Below, piece after piece: positions 1 through 7,869 of a stretch of 24,808 nt of DNA. The notes beneath the pieces were generated by a model, which saw only the letters and a list, made by a program, of their open reading frames with translations, searched no databases and had not been told where the DNA came from. Each line of letters begins with the position of its first letter. Positions within the stretch are counted from its first letter, which is position 1. Position numbers and translations under genes: made by a program. The DNA is taken from positions 1 to 24,808 of the forward strand of contig JBCBJZ010000041.1 in the NCBI GenBank assembly GCA_038522635.1, in the 5' to 3' direction. This stretch comes from JBCBJZ01 sp038522635 (GTDB lineage Bacteria; Pseudomonadota; Alphaproteobacteria; Rhizobiales; Hyphomicrobiaceae).

Positions 1-1774
1 GGAGACCCTGATCGACCTCGACGCGCTTGCTAAGGTTGAGGATGAAGACTGGATCTACGGCGGCAGCGACCCCTGCCCGCAGGCACCCGACCGCGTGCTG
101 ATCTGGCTATCGCGTGGCGGCAGCGACGCGAAAGTGCTGCGCGAGTTCGATCTCACGACGATGAGCTTCGTCGCCGACGGCTTCCATTTGCCCGAAGCCA
201 AGAGCAGCGCGCTATGGCTCGATGCGGACACCCTCATGATCTGCAGCGCTTACGGTGGTGATGAACATGCGACGACGTCAGGTTACGCGCGCACCGCCCG
301 GCTCCTGCGTCGTGGCCAATCGATCGACGATGCGCCCGTGGTGGGGCAAACGCGCGCGGATGCCATGGCGATGGCCGTAGCGCCCGTGACGCGCGACCCC
401 GTGGGCGATCGCTTGTGGTTCGTGACGATCGAGAACTTCTTCTCGAACACGACGATGATCGGAACGCGGGAGGGGCCAAGCCAGGCCCTCGACATCCCTG
501 ACGATACCCGCTGGAGCCAGCGCGGCGATTGGATTGTGCTGGCGCGCCGCTCCGCCTGGGAGATCGACAATGTCACGCATCCACCTGACACCGTACTCGC
601 AACGCCGTTGAGCGCACTGCTTGAAGGTGCACCGCGCTACACGGCGCTGTTCACCTCAAGTGAGCGCTACGCCTACGAGAACCACTGGTGGAACGATGAG
701 GCGTTGATCGTCTACGCGCATGAGAACCTTGAGCCGCGCCACATGCGCTTCACGCCGCAAGCCGATGGCACCTGGGCTCGCACCATGGTCGAAGGCCTGC
801 CAGACGTGGGTATCGTGCACATGCGCCCGCTCGACGACATCGAACGGGAGCAGACTGGCGATCTCATCGCCAACACGCAAGATCCGATCACGCCGCCGCG
901 CCTGTCGCTGATCGAGCGGGGGCGCGCGCCCGCGGTCATGAAATCCATGCCGCCCGCGTTCGATGCGAAAGGCCTGCGTGTTGAGCGTTTGGAAGCGACG
1001 TCGCATGACGGGACGCGCGTGCCTTACGTGCAAGTCGGACCGGCGGACGCTGGCAAAAACAAGGGCCAAGCGCCGGTCTACATGTACGGCTACGGCGGCT
1101 TCGGCCTGACGATGGAAGCGTCCTACCGGGTTGGGCTTGGCAAGCTATGGCTGGAGCGCGGCGGCACGTTCATCAGCGCCAACCTGCGCGGCGGCGGTGA
1201 ATTCGGCACACCATGGCACGACGCGGGGCGACGCGAGGGCAAAGCGCGCAGCCATGATGACTTTGCGGCGATCGCGCAGGACCTGGTGGCGCGCGGCGTC
1301 ACGCAGCCTAAACGGATCGCAGCCGAAGGCGGTTCCAACGGCGGACTGCTCATCGCCAACATGCTGACACGCTATCCGGAGCGGTTTGGCGCGCTGTTCT
1401 GCACGATCCCGCTCATCGATATGCGCCGCTACACCAAGCTGCTCGCCGGTGCGAGTTGGATTGCCGAATACGGCGATCCTGACATCGCCGAAGACTGGGC
1501 GTTCCTGCAGCACATCTCCGCCTACCACACGGCGGTGCCCGGTCAGGCTTATCCGCCAATCCTGATTGCCACCACGCGCAAAGATGATCGCGTCCATCCC
1601 GGCCACGCACGCAAGATGGCCGCGAAGCTGCAGGCGATGGGCTATGAGGCTGACTTTTACGAGATCGCCGAGGGTGGCCACGGCTACGGCAAGGACAACG
1701 CGCAGCGCGCGACGTTCACAACGCTCGGCCTCGCTTTCCTGCGCGAGAAAATCGGCTGGACGGACGAGACCTAA
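1..1774 (+). CDS. Prolyl oligopeptidase family serine peptidase, 3' part (5' end outside window)
   Basis: The reading frame is open from base 2, so the gene begins upstream and only about 590 C-terminal residues are present. The first half reads as beta-propeller-type sequence and the last ~250 residues as an alpha/beta hydrolase. The catalytic triad of family S9A is visible: Ser in GGSNGG (codon at 1334), Asp as the second D of DDRV (codon at 1586), and His in EGGHGYG (codon at 1679). The YGYGGFG segment near 1090 is the usual oxyanion-region motif. Members cleave short peptides, typically after proline, and are cytosolic or periplasmic; the missing N-terminus hides any signal peptide. The gene ends with TAA, convergent with the metallo-hydrolase gene. 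Family assignment is firm; the exact substrate is not known. Confidence 0.93.
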   Translation, partial: ETLIDLDALAKVEDEDWIYGGSDPCPQAPDRVLIWLSRGGSDAKVLREFDLTTMSFVADGFHLPEAKSSALWLDADTLMICSAYGGDEHATTSGYARTARLLRRGQSIDDAPVVGQTRADAMAMAVAPVTRDPVGDRLWFVTIENFFSNTTMIGTREGPSQALDIPDDTRWSQRGDWIVLARRSAWEIDNVTHPPDTVLATPLSALLEGAPRYTALFTSSERYAYENHWWNDEALIVYAHENLEPRHMRFTPQADGTWARTMVEGLPDVGIVHMRPLDDIEREQTGDLIANTQDPITPPRLSLIERGRAPAVMKSMPPAFDAKGLRVERLEATSHDGTRVPYVQVGPADAGKNKGQAPVYMYGYGGFGLTMEASYRVGLGKLWLERGGTFISANLRGGGEFGTPWHDAGRREGKARSHDDFAAIAQDLVARGVTQPKRIAAEGGSNGGLLIANMLTRYPERFGALFCTIPLIDMRRYTKLLAGASWIAEYGDPDIAEDWAFLQHISAYHTAVPGQAYPPILIATTRKDDRVHPGHARKMAAKLQAMGYEADFYEIAEGGHGYGKDNAQRATFTTLGLAFLREKIGWTDET

Positions 1775-1836
1775 CGCCTCGCCTCCATACTTGCCAGAGG
1801 CGTACAAGTTGCAGCGAGCGGGCCGACGTCCAAAGG

Positions 1837-1859
1837 GTCCTCGCCACCTGGGCGAGGAC
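1837..1859. terminator. Perfect 9-bp hairpin between convergent genes
   Basis: GTCCTCGCC (1837-1845) and GGCGAGGAC (1851-1859) are perfect reverse complements around a 5-base loop. The hairpin lies 62 bases after the peptidase stop and 31 bases after the stop of the convergent hydrolase. There is no T-tract on either side, so it is a candidate bidirectional 3'-end structure rather than a canonical intrinsic terminator. Confidence 0.45.
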
Positions 1860-1890
1860 ACCGATCGCTGCCGACCATTCCGGCGATGGC

Positions 1891-2886
1891 CTACAGCGCG
1901 AACTGATACGTCAGCGGCACCCAACGGTGCGCATCCCCCACCTGCTCGACATAGCCGATCGAGGGGAACGGCATGTGATAGCCGGTGGCGGCGACCTTGT
2001 CGGCGGCCACCATATCGAGGATCTTCTTGCGCGACGCGATCGCGGCATCCTTGTCCATGTCAAACACCACGTGCCATTCGGGCTTCTGCAAGGACGCCAC
2101 ATAGTGGTTGCAGGCATCAGCCCAGAGCACCAGGCGCTTGCCGTCGCTCTCGATGTTGTAGGCCATGTGACCGGGCGTGTGACCGAAGCTCGCGATCGAT
2201 GTGATGCCCGTGACCACGTCCTGACCACCCTTGATGAACGTTGTCTTCTCCGCGAGCGGCACCATCTTGGCCTGCACCAGATTGGCGCGCTGCTGCATGG
2301 CTTTGCTGGAGCTGCCACGCACGGTTTGCGAGGTCCAGAAGTTGTTTTCTGCCGCACCCGTCACGTAGCGCGCGTTGGGGAACGTTGCAGCCGTCCCGCT
2401 CATGGTGCCACCGATATGGTCAGGGTGATAATGCGTGATGACCACCACATCGATCTGATCGGGCGTGAAGCCTGCCGCTTTGAGGGCGTCAACGAGCTTG
2501 CCGCGCGTGGGACCGCGCCCGCCGCCATTGCCGGTATCAAACAGCACGACTTCGTTGCCCGTATTGACCACGACGGGTGTAAAGCCGATCTGCATTTTGG
2601 TGCCGGGCAGGAAGTTCGCCTGCATGTAGGCGGAGACCTTTTCAGCGCTCTGGTTCTGACCGAAGATCGGGAAGACCTTGGGCACGTTGGCAAAGCCATC
2701 GAAGACCGTGGTCACTTCGAACGCACCAAGCTTGATGCGGCGGAAGTTCGCGGCGGCTGCCCCGCTCATCGGCGCTTTAGCGACGGCTTCTCGGGGCGTG
2801 AGGGCAGCACCTGTTCCAGCGGCGGCGAGGCCCGCGGCGCCTGCGGTGAGCACGTGGCGGCGGGTCGGGAGGGGACGGTTTGTCAT
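1891..2886 (-). CDS. Tat-exported MBL-fold metallo-hydrolase
   Basis: A 331-residue protein of the metallo-beta-lactamase superfamily. The zinc-binding set is present: HYHPDH (H152, H154, D156, H157), H240 in FGHTPGH, D257 in WADACNH and H304 in GYHMPFP, so a binuclear hydrolase is likely. The N-terminus carries twin arginines (TRRHVLTAGAAG, residues 8-19) followed by an Ala-rich stretch, which indicates Tat export and cofactor loading in the cytoplasm. The frame is open further upstream, but ATG at 2886 is chosen because it has GGAGAG seven bases before it and places the twin-arginine motif at the very N-terminus. The layout resembles lactonase-like and AttM-like members, but the substrate cannot be read from the sequence. 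An 11-bp inverted repeat lies about 90 bases upstream. Confidence 0.9.
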   Translation of the reverse strand: MTNRPLPTRRHVLTAGAAGLAAAGTGAALTPREAVAKAPMSGAAAANFRRIKLGAFEVTTVFDGFANVPKVFPIFGQNQSAEKVSAYMQANFLPGTKMQIGFTPVVVNTGNEVVLFDTGNGGGRGPTRGKLVDALKAAGFTPDQIDVVVITHYHPDHIGGTMSGTAATFPNARYVTGAAENNFWTSQTVRGSSSKAMQQRANLVQAKMVPLAEKTTFIKGGQDVVTGITSIASFGHTPGHMAYNIESDGKRLVLWADACNHYVASLQKPEWHVVFDMDKDAAIASRKKILDMVAADKVAATGYHMPFPSIGYVEQVGDAHRWVPLTYQFAL

Positions 2887-2975
2887 GGCGTATCTCTCCG
2901 GTTCGACAAGGACGTGAGGGGCTTTATCGGGCTGGAGCCCTCTTGACGCTGCTGCGCGCCCCTTACGCGAACCCC

Positions 2976-3015
2976 TAACGGTTTGGCGCACGCAGATCAT
3001 CTAACCAAACCGTTA
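2976..3015. promoter_or_regulatory. 11-bp perfect inverted repeat upstream of MBL-fold gene
   Basis: TAACGGTTTGG (2976-2986) and CCAAACCGTTA (3005-3015) are exact reverse complements separated by 18 bases. They lie 90-129 bases upstream of the ATG at 2886 and about 60 bases past the stop of the next minus-strand gene. The position and AT-richer character suit a regulator-binding site in the promoter region; a long-loop hairpin is the alternative. No regulator gene is adjacent. Confidence 0.4.
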
Positions 3016-3074
3016 TGGCAGCGCGTTGAACCATGCTGCACGCCTCGCGTTACCATCCGTTGGCCCTCGCTTTC

Positions 3075-4250
3075 CTAGACGCCACCACGCTGTGATGCAG
3101 GTGCGCACAAAGAAGCGACCTCGCGCATCATGCGCTCGTAGCGTGCCCCCACCTGGCGGCTGAGGCCCAGCCGCGCCATCACGGCGCAAGGCAGGATGTA
3201 GAGCGTGTAGAGGCGGCGCAAGTAGGCCTCGCGCGCGGGCATCGGCGCCAGGGCGGCCAGTAGACGCGGCGCCAGGTCGTAGTAGGCCCGGACGGCCTCG
3301 CGCCCCTGAGGCGTGCGCTTGAGATGGCCATCACGAAAGCGGCGCAGCGCGGTAAGCTCGAAGCAATCGTCGGGCAGCGACAGCGCCTCGCAGCACGCAG
3401 TGGTCAGAAAGCAGCCACCGGGGCCACCGCCTGGCGATGATTTGGGTTTTGGTCGCGGTTTTACCGTACAGCGTTTCTCTGCGGCTGCGCGTTTCAAGGC
3501 GGCCATGTTTCTTGGCAAGGCATCGTGGATGTCACTCAACCCTGCAAGGCTGATCACGATTTCACCGAGATTGGTCCCGCCTGGCCCTTCGACGCGTCCG
3601 GAAAATCGCTTGGCATTCATCAGCGTCGCGCCATGGAGCTTGAATTTCGTGCCGTAGCTTGAACTGAAATTCGTGGTTGCGTTCACAACGAAATCGTCGA
3701 CCCTGTGCACCATGCTGATGGTCGACCTGTCGTAACTCTTGCTGCCGAATTTAACCTGGTCGTTATCACCCGATCCCTGCCAGCCCTCGACATCGGTTCG
3801 GAATATATACCAGCCGATCTCAAGATCGATCTGCTCACTAGCCGTTACCCGCCTTTCTTGCGGCAGCTTCATCTTCAAGAAATGATACCGGCCGGTACCC
3901 TTGTTCTTTTCCCAGTAGCTCTGCGGCTTGCCAAACCCGCTCACGCGCGGCCAACCCGTATATTTGTACTTGATCGAAAAGGGCGTTTCGCGTTGATCGT
4001 GGTAGCTTAGTTTGGCTTCCCATCCGGGGCGCTTTAGCGTGGTACCGCAGAACTGGGCGGGTGAACGTTTCGGCCCGGCATCGGCCGCCCGTTGCACGTC
4101 TGCGGGCTGCGAGCGATCGCTTCGGTTCGCCGTCCCGTCCTGGTATTCGACAGTTTTATGCTGCGACGCGTCTTGCGCATACGCGGGCGCGATTGATGAT
4201 CCGATTGTCAGCAGCACACAGCCTGCGCGCCGGATCATTAACGCAATCAT
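3075..4250 (-). CDS. Secreted protein of unknown function with CFI-box-CTERM-like C-terminal domain
   Basis: A 391-residue protein with a hydrophobic signal sequence ending near APAYA (residue 25). Residues 68-261 form a domain bounded by cysteines (FCGTTL at the start, KRCTVK at the end). A Pro/Lys/Ser/Gly linker (265-279) follows, then a C-terminal module beginning CFLTTA at residue 280 and continuing LRRFRD, GREAV, YY and AP. That pattern matches the CFI-box-CTERM domain as I know it, with L in place of I. The role of this domain is not established; it sits at the C-terminus of many exported proteins. ATG at 4250 is chosen because it overlaps the upstream gene's TGA as ATGA and starts directly before the signal peptide; a GTG at 4265 is an alternative. 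The two genes are surely co-transcribed. Confidence 0.75.
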   Translation of the reverse strand: MIALMIRRAGCVLLTIGSSIAPAYAQDASQHKTVEYQDGTANRSDRSQPADVQRAADAGPKRSPAQFCGTTLKRPGWEAKLSYHDQRETPFSIKYKYTGWPRVSGFGKPQSYWEKNKGTGRYHFLKMKLPQERRVTASEQIDLEIGWYIFRTDVEGWQGSGDNDQVKFGSKSYDRSTISMVHRVDDFVVNATTNFSSSYGTKFKLHGATLMNAKRFSGRVEGPGGTNLGEIVISLAGLSDIHDALPRNMAALKRAAAEKRCTVKPRPKPKSSPGGGPGGCFLTTACCEALSLPDDCFELTALRRFRDGHLKRTPQGREAVRAYYDLAPRLLAALAPMPAREAYLRRLYTLYILPCAVMARLGLSRQVGARYERMMREVASLCAPASQRGGV

Positions 4251-4891
4251 TTTTTTACACGGCACTTGCCTTCGCTCTCTTCCAATAACAGCCTCAAACC
4301 TTCACTGCGCGCCTTCGCCCGTAACCCAGAAAATAAATTCGTACCATCAAGATCGACCCGCGCCACCTTGCCCACACCGCGGCGCACGACAGCGATCTCG
4401 ATACGCTCACCGCGCATATCATCGGGAAGACCGAGGCGGACTTTCCAATTCGTGCCCAATAATCCGGCGCGTACAATCTGCCCGTCGACATTGATCTGCA
4501 CACTCAAACTGTCATAGGGCAGCCAGCGCCCGCGGTATCGCGGCCGGCCGGACCGGAACGAATAACCGTGCTGCGCGAGTATCTCGAAATTGAGATTAAC
4601 CGCATAAAGGTCGGCTTCGATCACAAAGCCGCGGCGCTTGCGCCTGTTGCCGCGGCCGATCACGATCTGCGTTTTACCGCGGATCACATGCGCCATCGTG
4701 GCGCTGTCTGCAAACCAGTCTAGGGGGTCGGGCACCGCAAAGCGCGTGGTCATTGTCCAGCCACCGATGGTTAAGCTGCGTTCGCAAACCGGCGGCTTTG
4801 CCTCGGCGGCCACCGGTGTGGCCGACCAAAGCACGCCACAAAAAGTAGAAATGACCATGGCCGCCCGCAACGCCGCTCTCACAAAACGCAT
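4247..4891 (-). CDS. Secreted protein of unknown function, coupled to downstream CFI-box gene
   Basis: A 214-residue protein starting with a basic then hydrophobic segment and a probable signal-peptidase site after VAAEA (about residue 31). The mature part starts with CERSLTIGGW (C36) and ends with GKCRVKK (C210), so a single terminal disulfide is plausible. The middle is rich in beta-type sequence (for example residues 86-105 and 129-153). I do not recognise a family; it is distantly reminiscent of small periplasmic beta-rich proteins. ATG at 4891 is preferred because AGAGG lies about 12 bases upstream; an in-frame GTG at 4915 lacks a ribosome site and adds eight charged residues. The stop overlaps the next gene's start (ATGA), implying coupled translation and perhaps a joint product. 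Confidence 0.7.
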   Translation of the reverse strand: MRFVRAALRAAMVISTFCGVLWSATPVAAEAKPPVCERSLTIGGWTMTTRFAVPDPLDWFADSATMAHVIRGKTQIVIGRGNRRKRRGFVIEADLYAVNLNFEILAQHGYSFRSGRPRYRGRWLPYDSLSVQINVDGQIVRAGLLGTNWKVRLGLPDDMRGERIEIAVVRRGVGKVARVDLDGTNLFSGLRAKARSEGLRLLLEESEGKCRVKK

Positions 4892-4953
4892 GCCCCCGGC
4901 CCTCTGCTTCTTCACGAACTTAGGCTAGCCACGTAACAGAAATGCTGCAAGGC

Positions 4954-4976
4954 AGCGCCAGCCACTCACTGGCGCT
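4954..4976. other. 8-bp hairpin in the gene-free gap 4892-5267
   Basis: AGCGCCAG (4954-4961) pairs exactly with CTGGCGCT (4969-4976) around a 7-base loop. It lies about 60 bases upstream of the secreted-protein start at 4891, in a gap of roughly 375 bases that otherwise holds only the xsc terminator (5164-5197). It may be a leader structure or operator for the secreted pair. I see no convincing protein gene in the gap. Confidence 0.35.
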
Positions 4977-5163
4977 CAACGCCTCCCGCGCCCCTGATCT
5001 TGAGCGCTGGCGAGGCATGCACGTCACGCCGCAGCCGTTCCCGTCAAGGAGGCCGGGGCTGGGCATGGTCAGACCGCCACAGCTTGGCGCTAAACGGGCG
5101 CAGAGGAGGCTTTCTTCGAAGCCGCGCCTTGGAGCACCCATCAAGCTGGGATGCAGTGCGCAG

Positions 5164-5197
5164 AAAAAAGCCCGCCCGGCGCGTAAGCCGGACGGGC
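5164..5197 (-). terminator. Intrinsic terminator of xsc
   Basis: Read on the minus strand, GCCCGTCCGGC (5197-5187) and GCCGGGCGGGC (5180-5170) form an 11-bp GC-rich stem (one U-G pair) with a 6-base loop. Six T residues (5169-5164) follow at once. It lies 71 bases after the xsc stop. This is a textbook Rho-independent terminator, so the secreted-protein pair further downstream needs its own promoter. Confidence 0.92.
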
Positions 5198-5267
5198 ATC
5201 GTTCTCACCAGCCTTCGCCGCGCAGGCTGCCACGGGGCCGCCCGCCAAACGGCGTCAGGGTCGCAGC

Positions 5268-7046
5268 CTACATCACCTGCTGGGGACGCATGTCGGATGC
5301 GCTGATGCCGGCAACGGCGACCGGCTTCTTCATCGCGTCGCGACGGAACGGCTCGCCCAGCTCCTGGTTCAGCACGCACTCGATGAAGACCGTCTCACCC
5401 TTCGTCATCTGACGGTCGATCGCGTCCTTGAGCGTGCTGGTCAGTTGTTCCATCGAACGCACCTGGATGCCGACAAGCCCACAACCTTCCGCGATCTTCG
5501 CGTATTCTACGCCGAGGTTCAGCTCGGTGCCGACGAAGTTGTCTTCGAACCAAAGCGTGGTGTTCCGCTTTTCCGCACCCCACTGGTAGTTGCGGAAGAT
5601 CACCATCGTGATCGGCGGCCAATCGTTGCGGCCACACGCCGTCATCTCATTCATCGAGATGCCGAACGCACCATCACCGGCAAAGCCGACAACGGGCGTG
5701 TCCGGGCAGCCGATCTTCGCACCCAAGATGGCCGGGAAACCGTAGCCGCACGGACCAAACAGACCCGGTGCCAGATATTTGCGACCCTCTTCGAACGACG
5801 GGTAGGCGTTACCGATGGCGCAGTTGTTGCCGATGTCGGTTGAGATAATCGCCTCGGTCGGCAGAGCGGCCTGAATGGCGCGCCACGCCATACGCGGGCT
5901 CATGCGATCGGGCTCACGGGTGCGGGCACGCTCGTTCCAGTTGGTGCCCGGATCGTCATCCTCGTGATCCATAGACGAGAGCGTCTGCAGCCAGGCCGAA
6001 CGCGTCTGGTGGACCAGCGCTTTGCGTTCTTCGCGACCTGCATCACCGGCGGTGGGCGTCAACTTTGCAAGGATCGATTGAGCAACCTTTTTCGCATCAC
6101 CCTGGATGCCCACGGCCACCTTCTTGGTCAGGCCGATCCGGTCCGCATTGATGTCGACCTGGATCAGCTTGGCGTCCTTGGGCCAGTAATCGATGCCGTA
6201 GCCTGGCAGCGTCGAGAACGGGTTGAGGCGCGTGCCCAGCGCGAGGATCACGTCGGCTTTCGAGATCAGCTCCATCGCCGCTTTCGAGCCGTTATAGCCG
6301 AGCGGTCCAACCGACAACGGGTGCGAGCCGGGGAAGGCATCGTTGTGCTGATAGTTGCAGCACACCGGCGCATCGAGACGCTCAGCGAGTTTGGCGCTGT
6401 CCTCGATGGCGTTGCCGATCACCACGCCAGCACCATTGAGGACGACCGGGAACTTCGCCTCCGACAACAGTTGCGCTGCATCGGACACGGCCTGCTCACC
6501 GCCGTTCGGGCGCTCAAGACGCACGATCTGTGGCAGATCGATGTTGATCACCTGCGTCCAGTAATCGCGCGGCACGTTGATTTGGGCTGGCCCGCAACCG
6601 CGCCAGGCTTTCTCGATCACGCGGTTCAGAACTTCCGCGATGCGGGAGGGATCGCGCACTTCTTCTTGGTAGCAGACCATGTCTTCGAACAGCGCCATCT
6701 GCTCGATTTCCTGGAACCCGCCCTGCCCGATCGTCTTGTTGGCGGCCTGCGGCGTCACCAACAGCATCGGCGTGTGGTTCCAGTAGGCGGTCTTGATCGG
6801 CGTCACGAAGTTGGTGATGCCGGGGCCGTTTTGTGCGACCGCCATCGCCATCTTGCCGGTCGCGCGCGTGTAGCCGTCAGCGATCATGCCGGCGTTGCAC
6901 TCATGCGCGCAGTCCCAGAACTTGATGCCGGCGGTAGGGAACAGGTCGGAAATCGGCATCATGGCCGACCCGATGATGCCGAAAGCGTGCTCGATGCCGT
7001 GCATCTGCAGCACCTTCACGAAGGCTTCTTCGGTGGTCATTTCCAT
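5268..7046 (-). CDS. xsc: Sulfoacetaldehyde acetyltransferase
   Basis: A 592-residue thiamine-diphosphate enzyme matching Xsc in length and sequence, including the start TTEEAFVKVLQMHGIEHAFG. Xsc converts sulfoacetaldehyde and phosphate to acetyl phosphate and sulfite, the desulfonation step of taurine, isethionate and sulfoacetate catabolism in the cytoplasm. Visible features are the ThDP-activating Glu (E49, in AHECNAG), NGPGITNF in the pyrimidine-binding domain, and GDGAFG (G457-G459) with the downstream FRN of the ThDP/Mg motif. ATG at 7046 has GAGAGGAT eight bases upstream; a second ATG two codons in is possible. The gene is single: no pta, tau or regulator gene adjoins it, and a strong terminator follows at 5164-5197. 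A decayed or wrong substrate assignment within the acetolactate-synthase superfamily is unlikely. Confidence 0.95.
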   Translation of the reverse strand: MEMTTEEAFVKVLQMHGIEHAFGIIGSAMMPISDLFPTAGIKFWDCAHECNAGMIADGYTRATGKMAMAVAQNGPGITNFVTPIKTAYWNHTPMLLVTPQAANKTIGQGGFQEIEQMALFEDMVCYQEEVRDPSRIAEVLNRVIEKAWRGCGPAQINVPRDYWTQVINIDLPQIVRLERPNGGEQAVSDAAQLLSEAKFPVVLNGAGVVIGNAIEDSAKLAERLDAPVCCNYQHNDAFPGSHPLSVGPLGYNGSKAAMELISKADVILALGTRLNPFSTLPGYGIDYWPKDAKLIQVDINADRIGLTKKVAVGIQGDAKKVAQSILAKLTPTAGDAGREERKALVHQTRSAWLQTLSSMDHEDDDPGTNWNERARTREPDRMSPRMAWRAIQAALPTEAIISTDIGNNCAIGNAYPSFEEGRKYLAPGLFGPCGYGFPAILGAKIGCPDTPVVGFAGDGAFGISMNEMTACGRNDWPPITMVIFRNYQWGAEKRNTTLWFEDNFVGTELNLGVEYAKIAEGCGLVGIQVRSMEQLTSTLKDAIDRQMTKGETVFIECVLNQELGEPFRRDAMKKPVAVAGISASDMRPQQVM

Positions 7047-7215
7047 GGGTGAACATCCTCTCGGTGGCGGGCGATCTTCTCGTATCGATGCTTGCGTTGA
7101 CGCTGATTTGCGCGCCCAATCGCAAGGAGCGTGATGAGGCCCGGCAAGCGCACGTGCGCCCGCTGAGCATCTCAGGACGGCCTCAGCGATGCTTGTAGGT
7201 CAAAAATTCCCAAAA

Positions 7216-7234
7216 GTGAAACAAAAAGTTTCAC
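7216..7234. promoter_or_regulatory. 7-bp inverted repeat upstream of xsc
   Basis: GTGAAAC (7216-7222) and GTTTCAC (7228-7234) are exact reverse complements with an AAAAA spacer. They lie in an unusually A-rich patch 170-188 bases upstream of the xsc start. The compact symmetry suits a dimeric regulator's operator, but the distance is long and the identity of any regulator is unknown. From 7235 to 7468 I see no further gene. Confidence 0.35.
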
Positions 7235-7468
7235 CAGACGGACCATCGCCCGTTTGGCGCAAGACTTGTTCGGGTTTTGCGGTTGTGACCTTGAAGACGC
7301 GCAACCGCAGCCGATACGGATGACGGAAGCGGATGTGGAACAAGCGTCGCAGTCTTGGTGGACACGGAAAACCGTTGCCCCGCGCCCGCGTTATGCTAGC
7401 AACCCTGCTGCGCGCCAAGGCATCGGCGGACCCACCGGCTGCGCGCCTTTCGCGCCGCAGCCCGGCGA

Positions 7469-7542
7469 TGGGGAATAGGTTAACGGTAGACCCTTCGACT
7501 CTGACTCGAATAGTCCTGGTTCGAATCCAGGTTCCCCAGCCA
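7469..7542 (+). tRNA. tRNA-Gln (anticodon CUG)
   Basis: All arms fold by eye. The acceptor stem is TGGGGAA (7469-7475) with TTCCCCA (7532-7538). The D stem is GGTT/GACC with loop AACGGTA. The anticodon stem is TTCGA/TCGAA with loop CTCTGAC, giving anticodon CTG at 7501-7503. The variable region has 4 bases. The T stem is CCTGG/CCAGG with loop TTCGAAT, the discriminator is G (7539) and CCA is encoded (7540-7542). The U1-A72 pair and G73 are glutamine identity features. It reads CAG codons. A TATGCT at 7392-7397 could be part of its promoter, but no good -35 box is seen. Three 36-bp tandem repeats start nine bases after the CCA end. Confidence 0.96.
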
Positions 7543-7550
7543 TCTTCATC

Positions 7551-7658
7551 GGCCCAACCTGCGTACACTTGGTTGGCGCGGTCATTGGCCCAACCTGCGT
7601 GACCTTGGTTGGCGCGTTTATGGGCCCAACCTGCGCGACCTTGATTGGCGCGCGGCCC
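7551..7658. repeat. Three tandem 36-bp repeats beside tRNA-Gln
   Basis: Units at 7551-7586, 7587-7622 and 7623-7658 each start GGCCCAACCTGCG and contain CTTG(G/A)TTGGCGCG; only the last six bases and a few internal positions differ. Within units 1 and 2, CCAACC and GGTTGG form a 6-bp inverted repeat with an 11-base loop; unit 3 has one mismatch. Because 36 is a multiple of three, frames stay open on both strands and give 12-residue repeats, but none has a credible start or a ribosome site. Function unknown. Confidence 0.88.
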
Positions 7659-7807
7659 CACCATCCGAGCCAGCGTTCGCATAGCGCCTCGTCTTCGCCT
7701 CTCTTATTGCGCGTCCTCTCGCCACACAACGCTGGCGGCATGACGTCTGGCGCCCTCGATTGTTGAAGGGTGGGCCGACGCGATGGTACGTGCGTCCGGC
7801 GCGCGGC

Positions 7808-7838
7808 TTGACCTTCCGGTGGCTGGAAGGCTTATCGA
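7808..7838 (+). promoter_or_regulatory. CueR-type copper-responsive promoter
   Basis: A -35 box TTGACC (7808-7813) and a -10 like TATCGA (7833-7838) are separated by 19 bases, the over-long spacing typical of MerR-family targets. The spacer holds the dyad CCTTCC (7812-7817) and GGAAGG (7825-7830), matching the copA/cueO operator pattern of CueR sites. It lies 32 bases before the cueR start, so it should drive cueR together with the oxidase gene and make the regulator autogenous. Confidence 0.88.
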
Positions 7839-7869
7839 TGCCTAAGCCGGCGTTGAAGGGAGCCTTGCC

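Noticed and set aside
1145..1924. A 259-codon minus-strand frame opposite the peptidase
   Set aside because: It overlaps the catalytic half of the peptidase and has no recognisable domain.
1927..2946. A 339-codon plus-strand frame opposite the MBL-fold gene
   Set aside because: Antisense to a gene with a complete zinc motif and Tat signal; no supporting ribosome site or domain.
5964..7052. A 362-codon plus-strand frame opposite xsc
   Set aside because: Same reasoning: antisense to a firmly identified gene, no domain, skewed Arg/His/Asp composition.
7551..7658. CRISPR array
   Set aside because: The 36-bp units are contiguous with no unique spacers, and no cas genes are present.
7391..7741. 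Minus-strand open frame reading AGEPGFEPGLFESESKGLPL across the tRNA and repeats
   Set aside because: The peptide is the complement of tRNA-Gln, and its repetitive part comes from the 36-bp units. This is a recurrent mis-annotation over tRNA genes.
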